Below, one piece after another: positions 1 through 8,372 of a stretch of DNA of 64,000 nt. The translations under genes were made by a program, and so were the position numbers. Within the stretch, counting starts at the first letter, position 1, and each line of letters opens with the position of its first letter. The stretch is from Rhodocyclaceae bacterium (GTDB lineage Bacteria > Pseudomonadota > Gammaproteobacteria > Burkholderiales > Rhodocyclaceae), in the NCBI GenBank assembly GCA_016791115.1, contig JAEUNL010000046.1:122506-186505 (forward strand), written 5' to 3'. Below the pieces are notes generated by a model. It searched no databases and was not told where the DNA came from. It saw only the letters and a list, made by a program, of their open reading frames with translations.

Positions 1-59
1 GACGAAAAAACCAATGCCCAAGCCGCGAGGCGGGGCGATGCGCAAACCAATATTTTCAT
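1..59 (-). CDS. 5' end of a secreted protein, cut by window edge
   Basis: On the minus strand an ATG at 59 opens a frame that runs off the left edge (MKILVCASPRLAAWALVF). The start looks like a signal peptide: a Lys followed by a hydrophobic run. A G-rich stretch just upstream could be the ribosome binding site. It lies only 19 bases after the stop of the second propeller gene and in the same direction, so it is probably the next gene of that operon. Nothing can be said about its product. Confidence 0.4.
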   Translation of the reverse strand, partial: MKILVCASPRLAAWALVFS

Positions 60-78
60 CAGGCGCACCCCGACCCAA

Positions 79-1377
79 TCAGTTCGGCACGCCGACAGGT
101 CGCAAGTGCGCCACGCCACCGAAGCTTCCAACCCACATCGTGCCGTCCGGACTCGTGGCCATCGAGAAAACTGCATCGGAGAAGAGCCCGTCACGCGTCG
201 TCATGACAGAGAATTTGTCGTTGTCGAAACGTGCCAAGCCCTTGTTCGTTCCTATCCATAACGCATTCCTTGCATCACGCTGAAGCATGAATACATGATT
301 GCCGGGCAGTCCATCGGCCGTCGTGTAGTTCTTCCACGTCTTGCCATCGAACCTGCCAAGGCCACCGCCCCACGTTCCTGCCCAGACGATGCCCTCGTTG
401 TCCACTTCAAGGGAAACGATGTAATTCGGGTTGTATGCCTGATCGACGTCAGTCAATCCCATTTCCTGCTTCTGCTTGGCGTGATGCACGGACGCTTTGC
501 CGGGATCGCTCTTGAACTCGATATCGGCTTTCACCTTTTCATACGGCGCCCCCAGACCTCGCGCGTGATTCCAGTTCTCCCACTTGCCCCCCGCGAACTT
601 GGCCAGCCCGCCCTCGGTCGCCAGCCAGATGTCGCCGTTCTTGCCTTCCGCGAGTCCGTACACCCAATCGTTGGGCAAACCCTTTCCCGTGTTCTCCACT
701 GTGTAGAGATCCCACTTCGAGCGATCCTTGAGCGCGCCACCCCGGACACGATTGGCACCGGACCACGTCGCTATCCAGATGTCTCCATTCTTGGCCTGTA
801 GGACGTCATACACAAAGGCATCCCCCAGCCCGTCAGGGATATTCAAGGTTTCCCACTTGTCGGCCTTATCGTCGTAGATGGACATCCCACCACCGTAGGT
901 ACCAACAGTGATCCGTCCTCCGATCCGTCCCACGTAGAAGACTCCGTTCGACAACAGCCCGCTTTGCGCATCGAACAGACGATACTGGTCGCTGTCGGTG
1001 TCGTACCGGATTACTCCACCGGACGTTGCCACCCATACGGTGCTACCCTCGGCATGAATGGCCTTCACGTTCTTGTTGCCGACCCGGAAATGCGTAAACT
1101 TCTGGTTCGGATCCTCGGCCATCGTACCTTCCTTGCCCTGAGAAGGCGCGGTGTCCGACGCGGGCATGGGATGCGGAGCTTGGCCACTTGTCTGAGCTGT
1201 CTTTGCAGTTCCGGAACCCGCCGTCTTGCCGAACGGCGACACAGCCGCCGACGGTGCCTGAATTGCCGTCGCCCCCTGATGCTTGCCAAGCGCATAGGCA
1301 CCTGCCACGGCTGCACCGAGTGCAACCACTGCCATCGCTGCTGCCGTATGGTTCATCGCCACGTCGATACCCCTCAT
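79..1377 (-). CDS. Periplasmic two-component-regulator-type beta-propeller protein (second copy)
   Basis: The protein carries repeated blades of the Reg_prop kind (GDIWIATWSGANR, GIVWAGTWGGGLGRF, GTMWVGSFGGVAHL), as in the sensor part of hybrid two-component regulators, but has no kinase or output domain. An N-terminal hydrophobic segment (AMAVVALGAAVAGAYAL) suggests a signal anchor or signal peptide, followed by an Ala/Ser/Thr/Pro-rich linker of about 55 residues. I place the start at the ATG whose bases overlap the TGA of the preceding gene (ATGA); an ATG at 1356 is a good alternative. It is a paralogue of the gene just upstream and sits in the kinase/activator operon, so a sensory or ligand-binding role is plausible but unproven. 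Confidence 0.75.
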   Translation of the reverse strand: MRGIDVAMNHTAAAMAVVALGAAVAGAYALGKHQGATAIQAPSAAVSPFGKTAGSGTAKTAQTSGQAPHPMPASDTAPSQGKEGTMAEDPNQKFTHFRVGNKNVKAIHAEGSTVWVATSGGVIRYDTDSDQYRLFDAQSGLLSNGVFYVGRIGGRITVGTYGGGMSIYDDKADKWETLNIPDGLGDAFVYDVLQAKNGDIWIATWSGANRVRGGALKDRSKWDLYTVENTGKGLPNDWVYGLAEGKNGDIWLATEGGLAKFAGGKWENWNHARGLGAPYEKVKADIEFKSDPGKASVHHAKQKQEMGLTDVDQAYNPNYIVSLEVDNEGIVWAGTWGGGLGRFDGKTWKNYTTADGLPGNHVFMLQRDARNALWIGTNKGLARFDNDKFSVMTTRDGLFSDAVFSMATSPDGTMWVGSFGGVAHLRPVGVPN

Positions 1378-2453
1378 TTCCTGCCGATCCGGGCGACGCC
1401 TCGCCGGGTTCCAGCCCAAACGTCACCGTTCGGCGCAACTGCCAGCGAATAGACGTTCGCATCGAGCAGGCCGTCATGCGGCGTGAAACTGCGCCAATCC
1501 TTGCCATCGAAGCGCGTAACGCCGCGATCAGTGCCAAACCACATCCGGCCTTTGTCGTCTCGCACCATCGAATAGACGACGTTCCCGGCGAGGCCGTCCC
1601 GCGACGTGAAGTTAACCCATTTCCTTCCGTCGAACCTCGCAACGCCACCACCCCAGGTTCCCGCCCAAATGAATCCGTCCATCGAGGCGAGTATGGAGAA
1701 CACGTAATTCGGGTTGTAGGTAGAACTTCCCTGGGTCAAGGTTGAAAGGTCGTGGCGGGAACGCGTTCCCAGCCCGGTATTCGCCGAGGCCGGCAGGTTT
1801 TCGACGTTTGGCGCACCCAGACCGTCCTTGTGCGTCCACGACCGCCATCTCTTTCCATCGAACACGGACACGCCACCCTCGGTGCCGAACCATACATTGC
1901 CCTTCGCGTCGACATCGATCCCGTAGACCCACTCATTGACCAGTTCCTTGACGTAGGTCTTGAACTTGCCGGTTTTCGGATCGAACTGGTTGGCACCAGC
2001 CCACGTGCCGATCCAGAGCTTTCCCTGCTTGTCGTTTGCAAAGGCATAGATCCAATAGTCCGCAAGACCATGCATGGGAAAGTAAGTCTTCCATTTCCCG
2101 GACTTGCCTGACTCTGACTGATAGCGCGAAGCCCCACCCGCATTCGTTCCGAACCATTTGTGCCCCTCGGCGTCGATGCCGATACCGAACACATACTCAT
2201 TCGCCAATCCGTCCTTGCGAGTGAAGGTGTTGCGGAGCTTTCCGGTGGCGAGGTCGACTTCATTGACACCGCTCGACGTTCCAACCCACAGGGAATTCGA
2301 AGCCTTCTCGACGGCCAGGGCGCGCACATACACGTTCTCGCCGACATTGAAGGTTTCGAGGATTCCGTCACCGTCAGAAGGCGGCGCGGCCGATAGCGAC
2401 TGTCCGAATGCCGGTGACACAAGGAGTAAACAGCCAAGGAAGAACCACTTCAT
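1374..2453 (-). CDS. Periplasmic two-component-regulator-type beta-propeller protein (first copy)
   Basis: It starts with a clear signal peptide (MKWFFLGCLLLVSPAFGQS), then about seven repeats of the pattern hydrophobic-GxxxDxxGxxWFGTxxGxxxF (for example GHKWFGTNAGG, GNVWFGTEGGVSVF, GRMWFGTDRGVTRF, GDVWAGTRRGVARI). These are Reg_prop blades, which normally form the periplasmic sensor of hybrid regulators. Here they stand alone, with no membrane span after the propeller. The ATG at 2453 overlaps the TGA of the cytochrome gene, implying translational coupling. With its paralogue downstream it may form a periplasmic sensor or scaffold for the kinase of the same operon. The fold is convincing; the function is not known. 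Confidence 0.8.
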   Translation of the reverse strand: MKWFFLGCLLLVSPAFGQSLSAAPPSDGDGILETFNVGENVYVRALAVEKASNSLWVGTSSGVNEVDLATGKLRNTFTRKDGLANEYVFGIGIDAEGHKWFGTNAGGASRYQSESGKSGKWKTYFPMHGLADYWIYAFANDKQGKLWIGTWAGANQFDPKTGKFKTYVKELVNEWVYGIDVDAKGNVWFGTEGGVSVFDGKRWRSWTHKDGLGAPNVENLPASANTGLGTRSRHDLSTLTQGSSTYNPNYVFSILASMDGFIWAGTWGGGVARFDGRKWVNFTSRDGLAGNVVYSMVRDDKGRMWFGTDRGVTRFDGKDWRSFTPHDGLLDANVYSLAVAPNGDVWAGTRRGVARIGRK

Positions 2454-2764
2454 CTTAAAGTTCTCAGAAATGAAATCACGTCCAGTATTTCCCGGTCCGA
2501 CAAGATGCCCATGTATCCGGGCATGGCGCCCCGGCCAATCCGCATGGCATTGAGAAGGGAAATATCCGACTGCAGTAGCCGCTCGCCCCGCGCGAAATTC
2601 GGCGCTTCGGGCATGATGCTTTTTCCGTCTGCTCCGTGGCAGGCGACACAATGCATCGAATAAAGCCGTCCGCCGTTTCGAATATCCGCCGCCGCAGACA
2701 TTCCGACGAGACCGATTGAGAGCATTCCGGATAGCGCAATGCGGGCGATTGGTTCTCTCGTCAT
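2450..2764 (-). CDS. Small monoheme class I cytochrome c
   Basis: This is a 104-residue protein with a signal peptide (residues 1 to about 26, ending SAAA) and one heme site, CVACHGADGKS. A Met in the motif RIGRGAMPGYMGIL is the likely distal axial ligand, as in class I cytochromes c. It should be a soluble periplasmic electron carrier. Both ends overlap neighbours by four bases, so it is embedded in the operon that runs from the histidine kinase to the propellers. A cytochrome inside a two-component operon could couple redox state to signalling, but that is conjecture. Confidence 0.85.
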   Translation of the reverse strand: MTREPIARIALSGMLSIGLVGMSAAADIRNGGRLYSMHCVACHGADGKSIMPEAPNFARGERLLQSDISLLNAMRIGRGAMPGYMGILSDREILDVISFLRTLR

Positions 2765-3459
2765 TTCCTCACAGCCGGGACCGCTTTCGCGTTTCGCTTT
2801 TCATTGGCCTTCCTCGCGTATGCCTCTGCCGCGGCCGGGTCAGGCGCCGCACCGAATCCGCCCTTTGCGAAGGCCTGCGCCAAGGCTTCGATGGCCGGCA
2901 AGAATCCGAGGTCAGCTGCCTGTTTCAATGTCGCCAGCGCTTGAGGACTCGAACGGTCTTCGTCGGTTAGCCCCAACTGTCCATTGATGTAGCTTTGAGC
3001 CAGGAAATTGATCGCCAACCCGTTTCCCTGCGCCGCCGATTTTTCGATCCATGAACGGGCCGCAACCGGATCGCGCTGAATGCCTTCGCCCGATGCAAGC
3101 ATCGAGCCGAGCCCGAACTGGCCATCGGGATCGTTCTGTTCGGCAGATTTGCGGAACCAGGCTACTGCCTCTTCATCCAGTTCAGATCGATCGAGTATCT
3201 GCCCGTACAACGCCTGCGCGGCTGCATGCCCGGCCTCCGAGGCACGTCTCAACGGCGCCATCGCAGTGACGATGTCGCCTGCGCGGAAAGCCTTTCTGCC
3301 TGCCTCAAAGTCTTCGGCGGACCCTGCAATCGCTCGAGGGGTGAGAATAGCCATTCCCAGTATCGGGAAGATCCATCTAAGCCCAGACCCGAAAAATCTT
3401 CGTATCGGCCGACTCTTGCAACGCACCGGAGCGTGCATGCTGTATCGATCAGAGTTCAT
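2761..3459 (-). CDS. Sel1/TPR repeat periplasmic protein
   Basis: A 232-residue protein has an N-terminal hydrophobic segment (about residues 31-46, ending AIAGSAED), suggesting export, and then Sel1-like helical repeats: AAQALYGQIL, DGQFGLGSMLASGEGI, LAINFLAQSYINGQ. Such repeats usually mediate protein-protein contacts. The start overlaps the stop of the sigma-54 activator gene by ATGA and its stop overlaps the cytochrome start, so it belongs to the same transcript. Another Sel1 protein is encoded divergently at 6652. The partner is unknown. Confidence 0.8.
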   Translation of the reverse strand: MNSDRYSMHAPVRCKSRPIRRFFGSGLRWIFPILGMAILTPRAIAGSAEDFEAGRKAFRAGDIVTAMAPLRRASEAGHAAAQALYGQILDRSELDEEAVAWFRKSAEQNDPDGQFGLGSMLASGEGIQRDPVAARSWIEKSAAQGNGLAINFLAQSYINGQLGLTDEDRSSPQALATLKQAADLGFLPAIEALAQAFAKGGFGAAPDPAAAEAYARKANEKRNAKAVPAVRK

Positions 3460-4871
3460 GGGTTTTGGGGCTGCGGCGAGACGATGGTTTGACTGGATGC
3501 CCGCGCGATTCCCGCTTCCTCGAACTCCTCGAGCTTCCTGTACAGGCTGGACAATCCGATCCCGAGTCTTGAGGCCGCAACCCTGCGATCTCCGTGGTTC
3601 TCCTCGAGCGTCTTGTAGATGATGTCGGCCTCGATGTCGCGCAGCTGCTCGCGCAGACTGCGACCTTGCCTGGCATGTGATATGCCATGCGGAACTTGCG
3701 CCGCAAGTGTGCGCGTTATCTCTGGCGGAAGATCGGCAATCGAAATGTGATCGCCGTCGGCCAGTATGCAGGCGCGATTGAGTACGTTCTCGAGTTGTCT
3801 CACGTTTCCGGGCCAGGGGTAGCCGAGGAGCAGCTCTTCCGCATCCGGATCCATCTCGAGCATGCGCGCATTGGTGCCAGCCCGTGCACGCGCAAGGACG
3901 AAGCGGATCAGGCCGCGAAGATCGGACTGCCTTTCGCGCAAGGGCGGGATATGCAGATGAAACATCGACAGCCGAAAGAACAGGTCTTCGCGAAAGCCGC
4001 CTTCGCGAACCATGTTCTCGAGATTGCGATTCGTCGCCGCCACGATGCGCGTATCCACCCGGCGCGGCGATTCCGATCCGACGGGCCGAACCTCCTTGTC
4101 TTCGATGGCATGCAGCAACTTGGTCTGCATGTGCAACGGCAATTCACCGATCTCGTCGAGAAACAGCGTACCGCGATCAGCCTGTAGAAACAGGCCCTTG
4201 CGGGACTTGTCGGCGCTGGTGAAAGCGCCTTTGGTGTGGCCAAAGAACTCGGATTCAAGCAAGTGCTCCGGTATTGCACTGCAATTGACCGGGAGAAACA
4301 TTGCATCGACCCGCTGGCTCCTGTCATGAATCGCACGTGCCACCACGCCTTTGCCAGTTCCCGACTCGCCGGTGATCAGCACCGTGGAATCGGTGGGTGC
4401 GACGCGTCCGACAAGCCGGTCGATTTCCGCCATCGGCCCCGATTCGAATCTGAACAAGGGGCTCGCCTGATCACGCATGAACTTGCGCAACACCTGATTC
4501 TCGTCGCGCAGGCCACGCAATGCGGCGATCTGCCCGAGCCTGTGACCAAGCTCTTCGTTATTGACCGGCTTGATGATGTAGTCGGCTGCACCAGCCCTCA
4601 GCGCTTCGATTGCCGTCTCCATGGATGCGAACGCGGTAACCATCACGAACGTGGTCTCGATCCCGCTGGATTTGATCGATCGCATCAGGTCGACGCCGTT
4701 GCCGTCCGGCATCTTGATGTCGCAAAGCGCCACGTCCACGTCGCCGCGAACCAGCTTCGCAGCCGCTTCGGTCGCATTGCGCGCGTCATCAACCGAATAC
4801 CCGGCCTGGGAGACCGCTTCCACCAGTATCTGTCTGACCGCAGCCTCGTCGTCAATCACGAGAACATGCAT
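3456..4871 (-). CDS. NtrC-family sigma-54-dependent response regulator
   Basis: The 471-residue protein has a receiver domain (acidic pair D7/D8, phosphoacceptor D51 in LCDIKMPDG, K101), a sigma-54 AAA+ domain (Walker A GESGTGKG at about 168-175, Walker B FLDEIGEL at about 237-244) and a C-terminal Fis-type helix-turn-helix (about 425-450). The sigma-54 contact loop reads GAFTSA instead of the usual GAFTGA. I chose the ATG at 4871 because AAAGGGG lies six bases upstream; a longer open frame exists but lacks domain content. The cognate kinase gene ends 37 bases upstream. It should activate sigma-54 promoters when phosphorylated, and candidates for these are seen around the cytochrome genes at 37-42 kb and 61.8 kb. 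Confidence 0.92.
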   Translation of the reverse strand: MHVLVIDDEAAVRQILVEAVSQAGYSVDDARNATEAAAKLVRGDVDVALCDIKMPDGNGVDLMRSIKSSGIETTFVMVTAFASMETAIEALRAGAADYIIKPVNNEELGHRLGQIAALRGLRDENQVLRKFMRDQASPLFRFESGPMAEIDRLVGRVAPTDSTVLITGESGTGKGVVARAIHDRSQRVDAMFLPVNCSAIPEHLLESEFFGHTKGAFTSADKSRKGLFLQADRGTLFLDEIGELPLHMQTKLLHAIEDKEVRPVGSESPRRVDTRIVAATNRNLENMVREGGFREDLFFRLSMFHLHIPPLRERQSDLRGLIRFVLARARAGTNARMLEMDPDAEELLLGYPWPGNVRQLENVLNRACILADGDHISIADLPPEITRTLAAQVPHGISHARQGRSLREQLRDIEADIIYKTLEENHGDRRVAASRLGIGLSSLYRKLEEFEEAGIARASSQTIVSPQPQNP

Positions 4872-4908
4872 TGAGACCCCTTTCATTTGTCCGTGTGCAG
4901 CCAATTGC

Positions 4909-6462
4909 TCAAGCGGCCGTCTGGAGTCGCGCGCGCAGCGGCAAATCAATTTCCACGCGCGTGCCCGCCCCGACCTCGGACTCCATCCGAATCGCCCCGC
5001 CAGCTGCCTCGACGATCTGCTTGCATAAAGCGAGCCCGAGCCCGCTTCCCTTGCCGACGGGCTTGGTGGTGTAGAACTCGTCGAATGCATGATCAAGCGT
5101 GGATTGATCCATCCCCGATCCCGTGTCGGACACGACGATACGAATACCGCCGTCGATCGGCGTCGTGCTGATAAGGATTGCACGCTCGCGCCCCTCGACC
5201 GCTTCGAGGGCATCGGCAGCGTTGATCAGCAGGTTCATCAGCACCTGGGTGACGTGGTCCCCCACGACCCGTATCGCCGGAAGCTCCGGAGCAAGTGCGG
5301 TGGTGACGGTGACACCGCGAAAACGCTTGTCGTAGGCAACCAGGCTGCAAGTGCTGCGAACCAGGCCATTTACGTCGGTCAGCGTCGGCTCCTGTGATCT
5401 GGGAACCGAGAAATCGGCGATCTGCCGCGTGATGTTCGATACGCGCTGGGCTTGTTCCAGGATAAGTTCAGGGCGGCAGACCACGCCTGTATTCGGGCAA
5501 TGATGCGAGTTGCGCACCTCCCGGATCGACTGGGCGACGCCCGCAATCGCCTGGATGGGATTGTTGATCTCATGGGCCACTGCAGCGGCCAACGATCCGA
5601 TTGCAGCCATCTTCTCGCGATGAAAGTGCTGCTGGCGTGAAAGTTCGAGTTGCACCTCACGTGCCCTGAGATCGGATTGCATGGCATTTACCGCCTGCAT
5701 CAGCCCGCCAATTTCATCGCCTCGCGTGATCTGCAACGGAACCCCGCGGTATCCGCGCACTACCTCGCGTGCCCGTGCTTCGAGTCTGCCGATGTCTATC
5801 GTCAGTCGCGAGAAGAACAGTGTCGTCACCGCACCAAGGACGAGCATTCCGACCAGCGAGAGCGCCGTGCCCTCAAGGGATACCCGCTCATGCGTTCCCC
5901 GGTAATCGTCGAGCAGGCGCAGCTTCAGGCGGCGCTCACGTTCGGTGATCTCATCGAGCTCTCCGACCAGATCGTGAAGTGTGCTACGCGCGACGGCGAG
6001 AACGCCGCGTGCCGGATTCTTCGACAGATCGGCTGCAAGCGCCTCTAGCGAGTGGGCGAGTATGACCAGACGCGGATGCTGGCCTTGCAAGGTGCCAAGC
6101 GCTGCCGCCACGGCCTCGAGCTCGATGACAATCGGCATCGACGAACCGGTGAGATCGTCGTTGGCGAAGTTCTCGTTGACGGTAAGGATCGCGCGCGCCA
6201 CAGACATGTTGATCTGTATCAGCTGCTCTTCGTTGCGGTGCACACTTTCGAGTTGGCCGACCAGGGCGAGCAACTGCACGCGGTCATTGTTGATGATCAT
6301 CGCGACAATCAACACATACACCACCAATGACAGGAAGGCGATCACGCCCTTTATCCGCAGGGACATGCCGCGGCGAATATCTCCACCGGTCGCAGCAGAA
6401 TCGGGCGGCAGAGGCTCCGGCGGACTTTCGGCCATTGATTGTGGATTGTTGTTCGTCGCCAT
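4909..6462 (-). CDS. Membrane sensor histidine kinase
   Basis: The 517-residue protein has a first membrane span at about 39-58, a periplasmic helical region of about 140 residues, a second span at about 198-217, a HAMP domain, and an NtrB-like transmitter. The phosphorylated His is H297 in AVAHEINNPIQAI; the N box is NLLINAADAL (410-419), the G1 box DTGSGM and the G2 box GSGLGLAL. The HEINNP version of the H box is typical of kinases that pair with NtrC-type regulators, and the regulator follows directly. The input signal is unknown; the helical sensor domain has no recognisable heme or PAS motif. It is the first gene of a six- or seven-gene operon. Confidence 0.92.
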   Translation of the reverse strand: MATNNNPQSMAESPPEPLPPDSAATGGDIRRGMSLRIKGVIAFLSLVVYVLIVAMIINNDRVQLLALVGQLESVHRNEEQLIQINMSVARAILTVNENFANDDLTGSSMPIVIELEAVAAALGTLQGQHPRLVILAHSLEALAADLSKNPARGVLAVARSTLHDLVGELDEITERERRLKLRLLDDYRGTHERVSLEGTALSLVGMLVLGAVTTLFFSRLTIDIGRLEARAREVVRGYRGVPLQITRGDEIGGLMQAVNAMQSDLRAREVQLELSRQQHFHREKMAAIGSLAAAVAHEINNPIQAIAGVAQSIREVRNSHHCPNTGVVCRPELILEQAQRVSNITRQIADFSVPRSQEPTLTDVNGLVRSTCSLVAYDKRFRGVTVTTALAPELPAIRVVGDHVTQVLMNLLINAADALEAVEGRERAILISTTPIDGGIRIVVSDTGSGMDQSTLDHAFDEFYTTKPVGKGSGLGLALCKQIVEAAGGAIRMESEVGAGTRVEIDLPLRARLQTAA

Positions 6463-6651
6463 AAATGTGCGCCGATGAGAGCCTTCGATCTGAGTAATTC
6501 CCGCGCGGCTTGATTATTGCTAATTCAAATCGAGATTACCGCAAGATCACGGGACACTCGGATCATTTCGCCACACGGCGGGGGGAGTGGCCTGTTGAGT
6601 TTTGCCGTTGCCGCCCATTCTTGGAAACATTCAATCAGGGAAGCTTATTCC
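6463..6651. promoter_or_regulatory. Divergent intergenic region between kinase operon and Sel1 gene
   Basis: Both neighbours read outward, so promoters for both directions must lie here or nearby. The stretch around 6505-6540 is unusually AT-rich for this window (GATTATTGCTAATTCAAATC), as expected for promoter DNA. I found no convincing sigma-54 -24/-12 pair or FNR box. Confidence 0.35.
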
Positions 6652-7200
6652 ATGCCATTGCGCCGCTTTCTATCCCAAATCGCCCTCGCGGCGCTGCTGG
6701 CCTCGGGGACGGCAAGAGCTGCCGACGGGGATCTCGAAATTGCGCTGCAGGCTTTTGACGCAGGCAACTACGCCAAGGCCGCACCGCTCTTGCGCTCTCT
6801 GGCCGAGGCGGGAAACAGCGCAGCGCAACATCGCTTGTCCGTCCTGTACTTCTATGGCAAGGGCGTCCCTGAAAACGAACGCACCGCCATGGATCTCGCC
6901 AAGCAAAGTGCCGCCCGAGGGAATACCGACGCCATGTACTTCCTGGGCACGATGTTCGTGTTCGGCGATGACGCGCCAAAGCTGGTGGACGATCCAGACC
7001 GGGAAGCCGCGAAGTGGTACTTCGAAGCAGCGCGCAAAGGGCATGCGGATGCCGAGTACGGGCTGGGCCTCATGTTCCTTGCCGGAAAGGGCGTGGTACA
7101 GGATCAGGCCGAGGCACTCAAATGGATACGCAAGGCGGCGGAACACGGGCACCCGGGGGCCCGATCTTTTGTTGCCTCCCATAGCGAGGCCGCAAAATGA
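6652..7200 (+). CDS. Secreted Sel1-repeat protein
   Basis: The 182-residue protein starts with a clean signal peptide (MPLRRFLSQIALAALLASG, cleaved after TARA) and is followed by Sel1 repeats: AAQHRLSVLYFYGKGVPEN, DAMYFLGTMFVFGDDA, DAEYGLGLMFLAGKGV. I use the ATG at 6652 because the longer in-frame version adds a non-signal extension. It is transcribed away from the kinase operon that encodes a similar Sel1 protein at 2761, so the two may share a partner. Its stop codon abuts the stop of the convergent thioredoxin gene. Confidence 0.8.
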   Translation: MPLRRFLSQIALAALLASGTARAADGDLEIALQAFDAGNYAKAAPLLRSLAEAGNSAAQHRLSVLYFYGKGVPENERTAMDLAKQSAARGNTDAMYFLGTMFVFGDDAPKLVDDPDREAAKWYFEAARKGHADAEYGLGLMFLAGKGVVQDQAEALKWIRKAAEHGHPGARSFVASHSEAAK

Positions 7201-7773
7201 TTATTCGGGCTTTTGCGGCTGGCCGAGCAGTCGCTCAATCAGATCCCGGCTTTGCGGCGAATCCCAATCCCTGGCGCCCAAGACACGCTCAAGAACCCTG
7301 CCGTCGGCGTCCACGACCAAGGTCAGCGGAATAGCTGCGGCGCCAAAGACCTCGCGTTCGAGCTTCTGATCGAGATCTTGGAAGTTCGGAAAACTCACAC
7401 CGGTCCGCAAAAGGAATTCTCTGGCAAGATTGGGATCGTCATCCGTCGACACCCCGATCACGCGGACCCTTTCCGCACCGTTTCGTGACAGCCTTTCAAG
7501 CGAAGGCATCTCGGCACGGCAGGGTCCACACCAACTCGCCCAGACGTTCACGACCAGTGGGCGCCCGCGAAATTCTGCGAGCCGACGAGACTCGCCCGAC
7601 ATGGCGATCAGCCGCACATCCGGCAGGAGAGACCCGATCTCCCCGCCATGATGGGATTGACGCCGGCCGTCTGAACACGCCACTGCAACCCACGCACATA
7701 CAGCGAGGCACACTGCGCGGCAGGCGATTTCAGAGCGGTTTCTTGTAGCTGACGGCGCCACGGATCTGACCAA
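7201..7773 (-). CDS. TlpA/ResA-like thiol-disulfide oxidoreductase, possible lipoprotein
   Basis: A thioredoxin-fold domain contains the active site WASWCGPC and the family motif AAAIPLTLVVD with the cis-Pro. Such periplasmic proteins reduce disulfides, often keeping CXXCH cysteines reduced for heme attachment. The N-terminus is hydrophobic and ends VAVACSDG, which could be a lipobox, though an Ala at -3 is not ideal. The start is uncertain: the only frame-open start before the hydrophobic segment is a TTG at 7773 that overlaps the preceding gene by 44 bases. Position next to the ccm operon supports a role in cytochrome maturation. Confidence 0.8.
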   Translation of the reverse strand: MVRSVAPSATRNRSEIACRAVCLAVCAWVAVACSDGRRQSHHGGEIGSLLPDVRLIAMSGESRRLAEFRGRPLVVNVWASWCGPCRAEMPSLERLSRNGAERVRVIGVSTDDDPNLAREFLLRTGVSFPNFQDLDQKLEREVFGAAAIPLTLVVDADGRVLERVLGARDWDSPQSRDLIERLLGQPQKPE

Positions 7774-8320
7774 CCGAATACCCGACAGCCTTGTCGAACG
7801 GGTATTCGGAAAGTATCTGCGCCTTGGTACCTTCCGTCAGTGAATCGACCGGACCATGACAGTTGATACATAGCGGTCCGACCGGAATCGCTTTCATGTA
7901 TCGGAAGTAGCGCCCCTGCGTCTCGGAAACGATTTCGGCATGCTCGATCGCCTCAGGTTTCTCCCCCCGGGCGAATCTTTTCTCGAAATCGAGGAGGATC
8001 TTCTGTTCCCACGAATCGGGCATGCCCAGTACGGGATTCCTGACCTTGAGGCTCACGCGCTTCACCGCAGCGCCGCTCTTGCGAGATATGGTCGAAGAGA
8101 CCTCGGGGGCCGTGTATTTGCAGACGATCACCGAGCGAAGCGGGCCACTGATCTCGTATTCCTTCTTCAGTTCACCACCGATCTGTTGCAGCAGCGCCGT
8201 AGCAACTTTCCGCGCTTCATCGCTGAGCTTCGCCGGATCGTCCTCCTGCGCATGGACGGAAGCAGCCAGCCCCATGGCGCAGGCCAGTAACAATGAACAC
8301 CGAAAGGCATTCCCGATCAT
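7730..8320 (-). CDS. Single-heme Tll0287-like (DUF3365) periplasmic protein
   Basis: After a signal peptide (MIGNAFRCSLLLACAMGLA, cleaved near HAQ) the protein shows the pattern of Tll0287-like domains: RNPVLGMPDSWEQKIL, RYFRYMKAIPVGPLCINCHG. One CXXCH site (CINCH) is present. In this family the domain is a heme-binding PAS-like fold, sometimes the sensor part of a kinase, but this copy is stand-alone and secreted. I favour the ATG at 8320, preceded by GGTGA, over a TTG at 8335. It lies between the thioredoxin-like gene and ccmI. Confidence 0.75.
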   Translation of the reverse strand: MIGNAFRCSLLLACAMGLAASVHAQEDDPAKLSDEARKVATALLQQIGGELKKEYEISGPLRSVIVCKYTAPEVSSTISRKSGAAVKRVSLKVRNPVLGMPDSWEQKILLDFEKRFARGEKPEAIEHAEIVSETQGRYFRYMKAIPVGPLCINCHGPVDSLTEGTKAQILSEYPFDKAVGYSVGQIRGAVSYKKPL

Positions 8321-8372
8321 AGGAAAAGTCACCAAGCGCCTCTTGAATTCGGGAATCCCAGTTTGTTTGGCC

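Noticed and set aside
6592..6612. TGGC followed by TTGC upstream of the Sel1 gene
   Set aside because: 13 bases separate the GG and GC; sigma-54 needs 10.
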